Shown here: in pieces, positions 19,832 to 29,630 of the stretch
Layout: every line of letters begins with the position of its first letter
Numbering within the stretch: position 1 is the first letter of the stretch
NCBI GenBank assembly: GCA_013416795.1
Contig: RQSC01000017.1
Span: 50,525-96,913 of the forward strand
DNA: 46,389 nucleotides
DNA from: Prasinococcaceae sp. CCMP 1430
Taxonomy: Eukaryota; Prasinodermophyta; Palmophyllophyceae; Prasinococcales; Prasinococcaceae
Direction: 5' to 3'
Translations under genes and position numbers: made by a program
Notes under the pieces: generated by a model
Told to the model about the DNA's origin: nothing
The model's input: only the letters and a program-made list of their open reading frames with translations
Database searches by the model: none

Positions 19832-21205
19832 ATGACGCTCATGGCTGCCCTCACAGCTCTGGATGACAACAAGGAGTCGGTCAAGGCGGCGGCTGCAGAA
19901 GCGCTGCGCAATCCGAATGCGCTCGCGCTCGCAGCGGGCACGATCCTCGCGCACGCCGAGGGCGAGGCGGTCGCGGGGAGTGGTGCTGGAAAGCGAGTGC
20001 AGTACGACGTCTTCGTTGCCAACGAGATGATCTTCCGCGCTCTGACAACCGACAGGGTGGCAGCGCGAGCCCCAGGCGGGGCCGTGGACTCGCTAAAGGT
20101 GGTGCTGCCGCGCCTGCTGTACCTCGCTGGAGGCGCATACGCTCGAGCAAGCACCGACGAGGAGAGGGTGGCAATAGATCGCAGGAATACAAAGATCCGC
20201 ATGATTCTGAAATTCTGGAGGGACAAGCTCGTCTTTGACGAAGGCACCATCTCCGAGATGGAGAGGGCGTTCAACAAAGATTTGCAGCAGCAACCGCAGC
20301 GACAGCAACAGCAACAACAAGAGCATAGCGGCCACCAACATCACCACCACCAACAACAGCAACCGCAGCAGCAGGCGCAGCACGCCTCTGGCGGTGGCGC
20401 TGAGCTCCCAGACGGATGGGTTGAGAGACTTGATGCCTCAAGCGGCCGCCACTACTACTTCAACAAAGCCTCGGCGGAGTCGACATGGGTGCGCCCCCCT
20501 GACAAGGCTTCGTCACATGTGGCACCGCTGCCACCACCGCCTGGGCCGCCCCCGCCCCCACCCGTGCCACAGCAGCAGCAGCAGCAGCAGCAGCAGCGGC
20601 AGCAATGGCCGCAGCAGCAGCAATGGGCGCATTGGCAAGGACAGCAGCGGCAGCAACCCCAAACGCACCCCCCCACACCCCCGCCGGCGTTGGCCCCAAC
20701 TTCCGCGCAAGCCGCAGCGTACTCCGTGGCAGGTCGAGTACCCTCAGCAATGCCTTCGCTGCCCCTCCCGTCCGCCCCGGCGCCAACAGACTGCGCCGTC
20801 GGGATGCTCCCGTTTGCTATGGAAAAGGCGCGCGAGCTCGATGCCAGCTGGGCGCCATACTCGGCGCTCCCAGCTTCCGCCGTCGCGAACGCACGCCGCC
20901 CCGCCGACGTGGAACGAGGATACATCGCCATGCGGCTGGCCAAGTTCTACCAGGCTATAGGCATCGAGAGGGAGCCCATGCCGCTCGAGGAACTCGGGAC
21001 GCTCAGAGCGGCAGGTGGCGGCGCGGGTGCGCTCAAGCGTGGCACTCCCGGGCTCGGACACGGCGGCGGCGGCAGCGGCAGCGGCGTTGGCCTCGGCGGC
21101 GGCACCGCCGCGGCGGCCGAGCAGGACCAGTACATGGCCTACCGCGAGCGCTGCCGCGGCATCGCCATCAGGCTCGCCAAGCAGTACCGAGCCGGTCTCG
21201 GCTAG
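19832..21205 (+). CDS. CID-like and WW domain RNA-processing protein
   Basis: Probable pre-mRNA processing factor. Residues about 1-148 look like an RNA polymerase II CTD-interacting domain (CID, VHS-like helical repeat). They begin LMAALTALDDNKESVKAAA, with a core of LKVVLPRLLYLAGG, and end KIRMILKFWRDKLVFDEGTISEMERAF. A Gln/His-rich tract follows, then a WW domain at about residues 192-223 (LPDGWVERLDASSGRHYYFNKASAESTWVRPP) with both Trp residues and the final Pro. Next are Pro-rich and poly-Gln segments. The C-terminus has two similar helices, YIAMRLAKFYQA and GIAIRLAKQYRA. The arrangement recalls SCAF/CHERP-type splicing factors but is not identical to one I can name. No introns seen. The ATG at 19832 is chosen because the domain begins there; an in-frame upstream start at 19685 would add a basic leader. 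Confidence 0.78.
   Translation: MTLMAALTALDDNKESVKAAAAEALRNPNALALAAGTILAHAEGEAVAGSGAGKRVQYDVFVANEMIFRALTTDRVAARAPGGAVDSLKVVLPRLLYLAGGAYARASTDEERVAIDRRNTKIRMILKFWRDKLVFDEGTISEMERAFNKDLQQQPQRQQQQQQEHSGHQHHHHQQQQPQQQAQHASGGGAELPDGWVERLDASSGRHYYFNKASAESTWVRPPDKASSHVAPLPPPPGPPPPPPVPQQQQQQQQQRQQWPQQQQWAHWQGQQRQQPQTHPPTPPPALAPTSAQAAAYSVAGRVPSAMPSLPLPSAPAPTDCAVGMLPFAMEKARELDASWAPYSALPASAVANARRPADVERGYIAMRLAKFYQAIGIEREPMPLEELGTLRAAGGGAGALKRGTPGLGHGGGGSGSGVGLGGGTAAAAEQDQYMAYRERCRGIAIRLAKQYRAGLG
20567..20660 (+). repeat. CAG-type repeat encoding poly-Gln
   Basis: Interrupted CAG/CGG/CAA trinucleotides inside the CID-WW gene, encoding Gln runs broken by Arg, Trp and Pro. A second Gln/His tract lies upstream at about 20,285-20,385. 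Confidence 0.85.
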
Positions 21206-21816
21206 CCGGCGGGAGCTCGCGTCGCGCGTGCACGCCCACCGTTCGCACGCGTCCGCGCTCGCTCGCTCCACCAGCGCCGCTCCCGGCCTGCGCCTCCGGC
21301 CTCCGGAGCTTCCGGAGCTTCCACGAAAATAAAATGGTATCGGGATTTGCTCCCATCCGGCCGAGAGAGCAGCAGCAGCGGTGCTCGCCGCCGCCGCGTT
21401 TCAAACGCGCGCGCGCACCCGCCGCCGCCGCCCATCAAAGAATGGATTCCGACCCCATCACCGCGCGTACGGTCGGTGCGGGCGCGCGAGCGAGGAGACC
21501 CCGGCGACGATCCGAAACTCCGAAACTCCGAATGCGCGCGCGCGCGCCGCGGGGCCGCGGCAAACGCGCACCGACGATGGACCCAGCTGAGTGCGCGGTG
21601 GGTGTAATACGCGTTCCCCGAGCGCGCGCGCGAGCGCACCTGCCCGCCCGCCAGACCTCGTGCGGCCGGCGCGCTCGCCCTCGCTCGCGGGGCGCGGGGA
21701 GGGGTGGGGTGGGGTGCGCGCGGGGAGGAACGCGCGGTGGGGCGTAGGTGGGGCGGGGCTCGGAGGAGAAGAGGAGGAGGGGGATGGGCGTGCGTGTGTG
21801 TCCGGGGGGGGCAGAG
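21206..21816. other. Spacer with possible poly(A) signal and promoter of the secreted-protein gene
   Basis: AATAAA at 21,328-21,333 lies 122 nt after the upstream stop and is the only canonical poly(A) hexamer I noticed in a 3' position in this window. Duplicated TCCGGAGCTT (about 21,302-21,321) and repeated GAAACTCC units (about 21,512-21,530) are also present. The rest is GC-rich with no conserved frame; it presumably holds the promoter of the downstream gene. Confidence 0.4.
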
Positions 21817-23023
21817 ATGGTCGGAAGCGCCCGCTCGCGCGCCCTCGCGTCGGCCGTCGCGCTCGCGGCCGCGGCCGCGGCGCTTGCGGGCGCGCCGCGT
21901 GTGGCTGCGCTCGACCCGTGCCGCTCGCAGCCCGACGCCGTGCAGCGCGACGACGGCTTCGTGGTCGGCCTCGCGCTAGGCGGCAGTGACGCGGTGGTGT
22001 GGGATGGCCGCCACCCATGCAACGCCGCCGACCGCGCCGCACTCGCAGGCGTGAAGGTGGTGGCATACCGCACGCGCGCTGACGAGCTCGACGCGCTCAG
22101 GTTCGAGTGCGATCAGCTCGGCAGTGGCAAGGAGCTCAGTCCCGGGGAGCACGAGGACCTGATGATGCGCTGTCCGGCGTCGTGGGCGGTGCGCATGGAC
22201 GATACGTTCGAGCGCTTCCCCAACGCAAGCGTGGTGGCGTTCGCGCGTCACGGCCAGAGCCTGAAACGCTCGCCGCCCCGCCCCTTCCGCACTGTGCTTG
22301 GCGCGGGTGACCCTTCGGGCGCGACAGCTGCCCATGTCACGGAGCTCAGACTAGTGCTGCGTTTTGTCGATGGCATGCTCGACAGCCTCCTGGTGCGTTC
22401 CCGACAAGCAGCCTGCGCGGACACCGCGCGTGAATGCGTGCGCGCGCGTGCTGACGCAAGGCGCCCTGCGCCCGCGTACCCTCGCTCGTGCGCGCGCACC
22501 ACCGCTGCTGCGCGCGCGCAGTGGGCCGACACTGGGTGCTCCAAGTGCGAGGGCGTCACCGGCCAGGCGCAGGCGGCCTCTCACACATGTGTCGCAGACA
22601 ATTGCGCGCTCCGCAACACGTACTGCCTCACCGAGGCCACCGAGGTGCGCGAGCGCCGCACGGAGGGCGCGCTTGCTTGTCTTTCTCAGCGCGCGCGCTT
22701 GCGCAATCCGGGTCGCGGTGGCGGTGCTGGTTGCACACCACGCTCACTGACCGCTCGCAATAATCCTCTCTGCGCAGGGCCTGGACAACGTGGAGGACTG
22801 CCGCCTGCGCGTGTATGTGTCGTGGGCGGGGACCGACTCGGCCGGAGTGCCGCTCAAGAGCGCCAAGCAACTAGCATCTATTGGCAACCTCGCGGTGAGC
22901 GGCGCCGCCATATCGGCCGCCATCACAGGGATCGACGCCACGAAAGACGTCGTAGGCGAGGTCACCGATGGTGTCAACAACGCTATCAACAAGACTGTCG
23001 AGACCTTCGACGTGAGGCGGTGA
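21817..23023 (+). CDS. Secreted protein of unknown function, EXPP1-like
   Basis: Three exons, 21817..22392, 22522..22644 and 22778..23023, all phase 0, giving 314 residues; donors GTGCGT and GTGCGC. A typical signal peptide (SALASAVALAAAAAALAGAP type) precedes LDPCRSQPD. The segment DDGFVVGLALGG...HPCNAADRAAL...VVAYRTRADELDALRF resembles, from memory only, plant proteins annotated expp1 precursor (pattern GFTFGLAF...SPCD.RL....LAVFRPKVDEIS). The second exon is Cys-rich (CSKCEGVTGQAQAASHTCVADNCALRNTYC), suggesting disulphides. The C-terminus is an Ala/Ile/Val-rich helix (LAVSGAAISAAITGI) then amphipathic. An earlier in-frame ATG exists at 21784, but 21817 gives the better signal peptide. Function unknown; secretory-pathway entry is the only firm inference. 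Confidence 0.7.
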
Positions 23024-23129
23024 TAGGACGCGCGCGCGGCACAGTCTCACGCGCCTCGTGCATGGCGCTTGGCTGATCGGGCTTCGTTCGCAGCAGGTAA
23101 TACTGGAGCTCGCCTCGCACGCGCGCGCC

Positions 23130-25812
23130 TCAGCTCTTGAGGAAACCCGCCGCCTCGAGCTCGAGTCTGCGCAGGCCTGCCTCGCCGGGCGCCTCGAGGC
23201 CCACCCCAGCGATCCCAGTGCAATTGGCGCCGACCGGCACGAGCTTCCGTGGCTTGCGCTTGGACTCGGCAATAGCGCGCGCCAGCTCGCGTGTCGCCGC
23301 GTTTGGACCACGCCTGCCCGTCAGACTGAAGCCGAGCTCGCCAGTGAGCGCGCTCAGCACCGCCGACGCGCTCTCCTGTTTCCGAAGCACCTCCAATTGA
23401 TGCCGCCGCATTGAAAGGAAGATCGGAACACTGTGCCCTGCGTGCTGCTCGCCGGCCGCGGACGTGGCGCCACCCACGTCAAACGACATCTGCGCCACAC
23501 CGCCCAGGCTCGCGGCATCGATTCTGCCGTCATTCTCCGCGCCGCTCGCGTCTGCACTCGAGCGTCCACCGCCGTCAGCGTCCGTCTGCTGCCCAGCCCA
23601 ACCTCCCGCGCCGGCGCTGGGATCCTTGCTCTCAGGCAGCATAACACGCGCAAGCACGAGCGCCTCCCCGGCGTCGGATTCGCCGTCGTAGTCGACCACG
23701 GCAGCGACATTGTGAAACGCCACGTCCGGCTGACGGAGCGCATCCGCCAGCAGGGTAGACAGCGTCAGTGCATCGGGCAGAAGCTCCTCGGGCGGCGCCG
23801 CTCCCGTGCGCCCCAGTGCCTTCTCCTTTGTCACGTGCTGCTCCTTGCGCCGCCGGGAAGGGTCGAGGGTGAGCGCGACGTTCGCGGCCTCACGCAGCCC
23901 GGATAGGAAGGCGCCGTGCATCGTCGCGGGGTGCTGCCGGCACGTGGCCTCGCCAGCGAAGAAAAGGCGTTCGTTCTGCGGTTCAGCCATGGTGTCGTAG
24001 TCCTCGCCGCTGGAGCCCGCGGCGACGTGCGAGTAGCTGCCGCGGGCGTACGGGTCGGCTCCCCAGCGCGTGCATATCGCCTGCAAGGGCTGCGGCACTG
24101 CGACGCCCCTGGGTTCGAAGATGCCCTTTAGCTTGGCCATGACCTTGGCCACCGCCTCCGCCGGGGCAATGTTCTCGAAGGCCTGTGCGGCCTCGCCTGC
24201 CACCAGGCCGATGAGCAGCGCTCCCCCCGAGATGCGCGCGTACGAGTAGAACAAGAAATACATGCCGCGCTCGGCCGCCGCTCGGTTGAGGCTGCCGAAG
24301 GTGTCGACGGCCTCGCCCCAAAATGCGTACGGGAAGAGCAGTGCGCACTTGTTGAGCAGCCCGAAGCCCAGGCGCTCGATGGCGCCCTGCTTCCTCGCCG
24401 GCAGAGGCGGGTCAAACGCCACGGTCCCCGCCTTCAGCACGCCGAGCGGCAGCGTGATCACGGCCGCATCCGCCTTAAAGCTGCGCCCATCCACGGTCTC
24501 GATCTCGACGCCATCGGCGACCGTGTGCCTCACAACCTTGGCTTTGGCGCTGTACACGATGGGCACGTCCTTCGCGAGCTCCCTGACAATGCGGAAGTTG
24601 CCGCCGGGCAGCAGGCTGTGCGTGCCCGTGAAGTCAAAGGGATCGTCCTGATCCCAGTGCAAAAGGCTGAGCTGGTTCAGCTCGGCGGCATTCGCGTACT
24701 CCAGGTTGGCGTGGTGCCAGTTGAGGAGCGAGCGCTCGAGTGGCACCTCACACACGCCCGCCGCGGCGCGCGCGGCCTCGATGGCCGACCCCAGCCGCAC
24801 ATGGCCCGCGGCGCCCTTGAGCGGCCCCGCTTTACGCGAGGCGTCTGTGGCGTCAAGGAGGCCGTTGAAATCCTTGAACACCTTGGCGTCCAGCTCAGAT
24901 GGCACCGGCCTGCCGTCGGGGCAATACAGAGGGCACACGTCGGCGATGTCGTGGAGCGGCACCTCCATCTGGCGCGCGACAACCGCCAGCGGGTTGCCAT
25001 CGCAGCCCGTGATGACAGAGCCGCCCAGCTCGGCGGCGGCCTGCCTGCCACCCGCGCGAAGCATCTTAGTGTGCACGCGCCCGCCAGGCCGCTTGCGCGC
25101 CTCGAGCACGAGCACGTTGTGGCCGCTCGCGAGCAGCTGCCGCGCGGCGGCGAGGCCCGCCATCCCCGCGCCGAGTACCACTACGGCGCGGCCATCGCGC
25201 GAGGCGTTGCGCACGGGATGGGCGACGTCTGCTGCCACGCCAAAGTTGATGTACCCGTGGCGAGTGAGGTACGCGTGCGCTGCAGCCACCAGCGGCTTGT
25301 GCTTCGCCTGGATGTACTCGCAGGCATCCTCGACCGCAAGCCACACGTGCGGGTTGGCGCGCCAGCGTGCGTGTACGTGGTTGCGCACCGCACAGTACAT
25401 CGGCCAGTCGGCCTGCGCGGGCAGCCAGTCGCGCTCCTCCGCCGCCGCCTCGAACGGGTTTAGCCCGACCATCTCGGCGTTGCGCTGCTCAAAGTCCTCG
25501 GCACTGCCGTCGAAGTCGCGCGGCACCCACCGCTCACGCCGCCTCGACGCGCGCGCCCTTGCCTCCCTCTCCTGCTCCTCGATCTCCATCTCGGCCTCGT
25601 CGTCGTCGAACGCGTACGAAACCACCCGCGTCGCGCGCCGCCGGCGTTTGCCGCCCGCCATGCCGCCCTCGTCCCCACCAGTGGCTTCCACCGCAGCCCC
25701 TCCACGCTCATCCTCCAGGCCCGGGCTGGAGCGCGCACGCTTCGCGGCGGGCTGCTCTGGCGCGTCGTCCGCCGCGCCGTCGGCGCCCGCCGCGCCCACG
25801 TCTGCGCCCGCG
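23130..25812 (-). CDS. LSD1-like SWIRM/amine-oxidase histone demethylase, 5' cut by gap
   Basis: FAD-dependent lysine-specific histone demethylase family. About 893 residues are visible in one exon. The N-terminal acidic/basic region has a nuclear signal (GGKRRRRATRV). The SWIRM domain follows (FEAAAEERDWLPAQ...VEDACEYIQAKHKPLVAAAHAYLTRHGYINFGVA). The amine oxidase domain starts with the FAD Rossmann motif VVVLGAGMAGLAAARQLLASGHNVLVLEARKRPGGRVHT. It contains GFGLLNKCALLF, whose Lys corresponds to the essential LSD1 active-site Lys, and ends with RLFFAGEATCRQHPATMHGAFLSGLREA. No coiled-coil tower insertion interrupts the oxidase domain, as in plant LDL proteins, so CoREST-type binding is unlikely. 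A C-terminal extension of about 240 residues has no recognised domain. The start is lost in the N at 25813. It converges on the secreted-protein gene with 106 bp between stops. Confidence 0.9.
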
Positions 25813-25813
25813 N
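25813..25813. other. Single N, probable scaffold gap at divergent 5' ends
   Basis: The minus-strand LSD1-like gene and the plus-strand LPMO-like frame are both open right up to this base with no start codon on either side, so real sequence is probably missing. Confidence 0.7.
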
Positions 25814-26212
25814 CGCCCCCGGACAGGACGCGGCGGCGGTGGCCCTCATCCCGGCGCCGGAGAACTGCGCGCACTGCTTGAACCGCGGCTCCGACCAGTT
25901 CGGCTCGGGCATCTGCGGCATCACCCAGGTGGAGAAGACCGTGTACGACGTGCCCAAGAACTGGGAGGGACAGCCGCTGCCCTTCCGCCCCCAGGCGCAC
26001 TACGAGGAGGGCGCCGTGATCACCGTCAAGTCCCGCCTGACCGCCCACCACCAGGGCCACTTCGAGATGTTCGCCTGCGCCGACCTCAGCCCCTCGCAGG
26101 GGTGCTTCGCGGCTCACCCGCTCGAGTTCGTGAGCGACGAGCTGTACGGCGCTCCCAAGGACCCCAACCACCCGGGCCGCGCGTACGTGGCGCCCAACAC
26201 CGGCCAGGCGGC
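25814..26212 (+). pseudogene. Fragment of an LPMO / chitin-binding type-4-like protein
   Basis: Partial coding segment with neither end. It is open from the gap: PENCAHCLNRGSDQFGSGICGITQ, a Cys-rich region, then AVITVKSRLTAHHQGHFEMFACADL, with the His-containing GHFE strand typical of lytic polysaccharide monooxygenase-like (chitin-binding type-4) proteins of algae and oomycetes, and FVSDELYGAPKDPNHPGRAYVAP. Family assignment is from memory. The expected upstream half (signal peptide and first copper-binding His) would lie in the gap. The expected downstream end is absent: after APNTGQ the sequence becomes GGC repeats and Arg-rich noise. Codons end almost always in C (GCC, ACC, AAG/GAG), while neighbours mix GCG and GCC freely. 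It is either a truncated gene or a misplaced contig end; it is in frame with the RFC5 exon only by chance. Confidence 0.5.
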
Positions 26213-26435
26213 GGCGGCGGCTTCGCGGCGGCGCCGACGACGGAGGGGCGTCCTGCGGCGCGGCGCTGCGCGGCGCGGCGCGGCCCCCTCAGGTGCTCGC
26301 TCGGTCATGAGGGCGGGGGTCGATAATCGCGTGCGCATCTGGGTGCGCATCTCCACTGACCCAGGTGCACCGCCGCGATGGTGCCGATGCGTGCGCCCCG
26401 CATTGCACGACGCCCATTTCTTGCGCCTCCCGCAG

Positions 26436-27389
26436 TACCGCCCGAAAACTCTGGACGAGGTCGCCGCGCACAAGGACATCATCGAGACGATCGAGCGCCT
26501 CACGGGGGAGGATCGCCTCCCGCACCTGCTGCTGTACGGTCCGCCAGGCACGGGCAAGACGTCGACGATCCTCGCAGTCGCGCGCCAGCTCTATGGAGCC
26601 AACTATCAGAACATGACACTGGAGCTCAATGCATCCGACGACCGCAAGATCGACGTGGTGCGCAACCAGATCCAGGACTTCGCCTCGACTCGCCGCATCT
26701 TCTCCGCGGGCTTCAAGCTTATCATCCTGGACGAGGCCGACGCGATGTCGAAGGACGCGCAGTTCGCGCTTCGCCGAGTCATCGAGAGATACACAAAGAA
26801 CACACGGTTCTGCTTGATCTGCAACCAGGTGTCGCGCATCATCCCTGCGCTGCAGTCTCGTTGCACGCGCTTCCGCTTCGCGCCGCTCCCCTCCGACCTC
26901 GTGCAGGCTCGCCTGGGCGAGATCTGCAAGGCAGAGGGCGCCGAGGCCGATGAAGGTGGCCTGGCGGCGGTAGAGAGGGTCGCGGGGGGGGACATGCGCA
27001 AGGCACTTAATGTGCTGCAGGCGGCCGCGCTTGCAACACAGGGCGGGACGATCGACGCGGACGCCGTGTACAATTGCACAGGCAACCCGCTCCCATCTGA
27101 CGTGCAGGGGGCGGTGCACACGCTGCTGAACGACAAGCTGCCGGACGCGTTCGCCAAGTTGCAGGCGCTCAAGTCAGACAAGGGCCTCGCGCTGGCCGAC
27201 ATCGTCCGGGAGGTACACATGAGCCTGTGGTCGCTGGCTCTGCCGGGGGATGTGCGCAGCGACCTGGTGATGGCGCTCGCAGACGTGGAGCATGCGCTGG
27301 CGGCGGGTGCCTCGGACAAGATGCAGCTGGGCGCGCTCTGCGGGGCATTTACCAAGGCGCGCGCGGCAACTGTCGCTGCCAAGCAGTAA
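26436..27389 (+). CDS. RFC5: Replication factor C subunit 5 (clamp loader), first exon not found
   Basis: Small AAA+ subunit of the RFC clamp loader that opens and loads PCNA. 317 residues in one exon after an acceptor (CTCCCGCAG|TAC). It starts at YRPKTLDEVAAHKDIIETI, then GEDRLPHLLLYGPPGTGKTS (Walker A), LELNASDDRKIDVVRNQI, KLIILDEADAMSKDAQFALRRVIE (Walker B/DEAD), TRFCLICN, IIPALQSRCTRFRF (SRC motif) and GDMRKALNVLQ. The C-terminal collar helices are complete to a natural stop. The sequence matches RFC5 (yeast Rfc3) more closely than RFC2 or RFC4 (LICNQVSRIIPALQSRCTRFRF, YNCTGNPL). The short N-terminal exon that should encode the (P)WVEK motif is not present in any frame between the LPMO-like fragment and this exon. 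It converges on PRORP with 113 bp between stops. Confidence 0.92.
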   Translation, partial: YRPKTLDEVAAHKDIIETIERLTGEDRLPHLLLYGPPGTGKTSTILAVARQLYGANYQNMTLELNASDDRKIDVVRNQIQDFASTRRIFSAGFKLIILDEADAMSKDAQFALRRVIERYTKNTRFCLICNQVSRIIPALQSRCTRFRFAPLPSDLVQARLGEICKAEGAEADEGGLAAVERVAGGDMRKALNVLQAAALATQGGTIDADAVYNCTGNPLPSDVQGAVHTLLNDKLPDAFAKLQALKSDKGLALADIVREVHMSLWSLALPGDVRSDLVMALADVEHALAAGASDKMQLGALCGAFTKARAATVAAKQ

Positions 27390-27502
27390 CACGACACAGC
27401 TGCAAAGCGCCCCTCGGCGCGCCTCACGGATGTGGTGGCAGCCTGTCCCTGAGGCACTCTTACACGCCCGCGCGCGGCCTTTGGCGAGCGAGGAGGTCCG
27501 GC

Positions 27503-29630
27503 TCACCCGGCGGCCTCATCGGCTGCATGCCATGCGCAGACCCACCTCACGCTGCCGTCCTCCTCGTTGCACACGGGCACGTGCCACGTAGCGCCATCAC
27601 GCGCCACTTGCATGCACTCCGTGTACGGCTTGGGATTGTGCAGGTTGCATCCCAGCCTGTTGTCCTTTGTGTTCTTGCCATCGAAGTCATACTTGACCTG
27701 GTGGCGCGCGCGGTAGCGCAAGAACTCGCGCGGGCGAAGCATCTGGAAGAGGTGGTCGCGCATTTGATCGTTGCTCACGAGAAGCCCCGACTCGCCTCTG
27801 ATCGCGGCGGCGTACAGCCAGTACCAGTCGTCGTTAGCTCCGCGCGGCGTGGCGAAGAGCGAGCCCTGTTTCTTGAGCTTCCCCAACACGCGTCGCCCCT
27901 CCTCAGTGCGCATGGCGGTGGACACGCGCGACTCGTGAAGGATCACAAGCGGCGGCTGGCGCGCACTGGGGATCTGTTTGGCGGTCTCGGCCACGAGATT
28001 CTCGATTTGCCGACAGTTGAAGCCGCCGCCGGCAAAGTTCTGGTTGAAGAGCGCCACGTTGGCGCCGTCGATGATGATGTCGAAAGGACCGTGGTGCTAC
28101 AGAGCGCGTGCGCGGTGTGCGCGTCGCCACCCGCACAGCTGCGTCAGCACTATCGCGTGCATGCAGCGGCCAGCTCTGCGCCAGCACGCTCGCGGGCGAG
28201 TGAGCACATCAGAGAGATTCCCAATGTCGTATGGTCGTCATGGTTCTTCGGATGTCCATATCTACTAAAATAAAAAGACAATCATCACCTGTGCTGCAGT
28301 GGCCGTGACAGGGCGGCGCACGCGAGAGGCGCGAGTCGCCCGCACGCACCTCGAGGAATTGCTTGAGTGCCGCCAGCTGCTCCGGATTGGATGCGCGCTT
28401 CTCCGCGAGGGCTTCCACTCTCGTACTGAATTCGGCATACTCAGCGTCGCTGAGGAACTTGGCCTCAAGCTGTGTGCCGCTGAAAGGGCACTTGCCCTCC
28501 GCGCTGAGCTCGACATCCTCACTCACACGCCATCCAGCGGACGCGCCTGCAGCCCCGCCGTCCTCCTGCCGCTGCGACGCTGGAGGCGCAGCCTCGCTTT
28601 CTGCTGGGGCGAGGTGTCGCGGGTGCGGCGCGCTCTCCCTGAACCAGCGTGCGAGCGCCTCCCCCTGCGGCGGCGTGAGCATTGACACGTCGTTGAGCAG
28701 CCGGTCGAGCAGCGGCCGCATGGCAGCGGTTCGATTGGCACCCGCGGCTGCGCGCAGCAGTGCGCAAAGCTCGAAGCCAGTGGCGGGCAGCTCCTCGACG
28801 GCCGAGGAGGCCATGTGCTCAACGAGTGCGACGGCCTCGTCGTACTCTCCCTCGTCGGCGAGCGCGTCGAGCGTGGTGGAATACGAGCGGTGTTTGGCCA
28901 CCACGCGCGCGTCCGCCATCTCGCGTAGCAGTGCGACCGCACGCTTCAAATCACCGCGCGTGACCGCCACGGACGCTGCGGCGGTGTACGCGGGCTCTGT
29001 CGGGGTGCTGATGGTGGACATGAAGTCAAAGACCTCCATCACGCGCTCCTGCGCGGCGTCCTGGCCGATGGTGCTTCCCACGAATTCCTCGGCGTCGGCC
29101 TTGTCCTTGGCCGCAGCAGCAGCGGCGGCTGCCGCGCTGATGTCAGTCGCTGCGTCGCCGACCGCCTCCGTGCGCAGCAGGAATAGCAGCGCGTCGAGTT
29201 CGTGCATAGCGATGGCCTCGCCAGCCGCGCGCCGGGAGTCGAAGAGCGCCACCGCCGCGGCTGAGTCGCGGCGCTTCACCAGGACGCCAAAGTTCTCGCC
29301 CGCCGGCCGTCGCCGCCTTTTGCGACTCTTCTTCCCCCCCTCCTGCTGCTCCTGCGGGCGCTGTCGCTCCTGTGTGTTTTCCTGGGCCACGCTCGCTCCG
29401 GGGGCGCGCGGAGACGCCGTTCCCGCTCCGTTCATGTTGACGCCGGCCCCGCGCGCACTTCCGCCGTCCGCCGACACGCTCGCTGCGCACGCGGCGCGGC
29501 GCAGCTGAGCCCCGTGCCGCGCGCCGCGCGCCGAGTGAGCTACCCCTGTGGACACCTGACAAGCCCCCCCCGCGCTCCACGCCCGGCGCACCGCACCCGT
29601 CACCCGTAGGCGCTTGACTCCACCGACCAT
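27503..29630 (-). CDS. PRORP: Protein-only RNase P (PRORP)
   Basis: Removes 5' leaders of pre-tRNAs without an RNA subunit. Two exons, 29630..28350 and 28096..27503, phase 0 (FLE|HHGPFDIIIDGANVA), 624 residues; donor GTGCGT. The N-terminal third has pentatricopeptide-like helix pairs (LLREMADARVVAKHRSYSTTLDALADEGEYDEAVALVEHM). The central zinc-binding module starts GKCPFSGTQL. The C-terminal NYN metallonuclease has DGANVALFNQNF, GANDDWYWLYAA and SNDQMRDHLF, which keep the catalytic Asp residues, and ends WHVPVCNEEDGSVRWVCAWH, completing the zinc site. The first 25 residues (MVGGVKRLRVTGAVRRAWSAG) look like an organelle presequence, and KKSRKRRRRP looks like a nuclear signal, so dual targeting is possible. 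Shares a 715-bp divergent region with the DCL-domain gene. Confidence 0.93.

Noticed and set aside
25839-27389. A single fused LPMO-RFC5 protein
   Set aside because: The two parts share a frame only by chance; the middle is Arg/Ala noise, and a good acceptor lies directly before the RFC5 domain.
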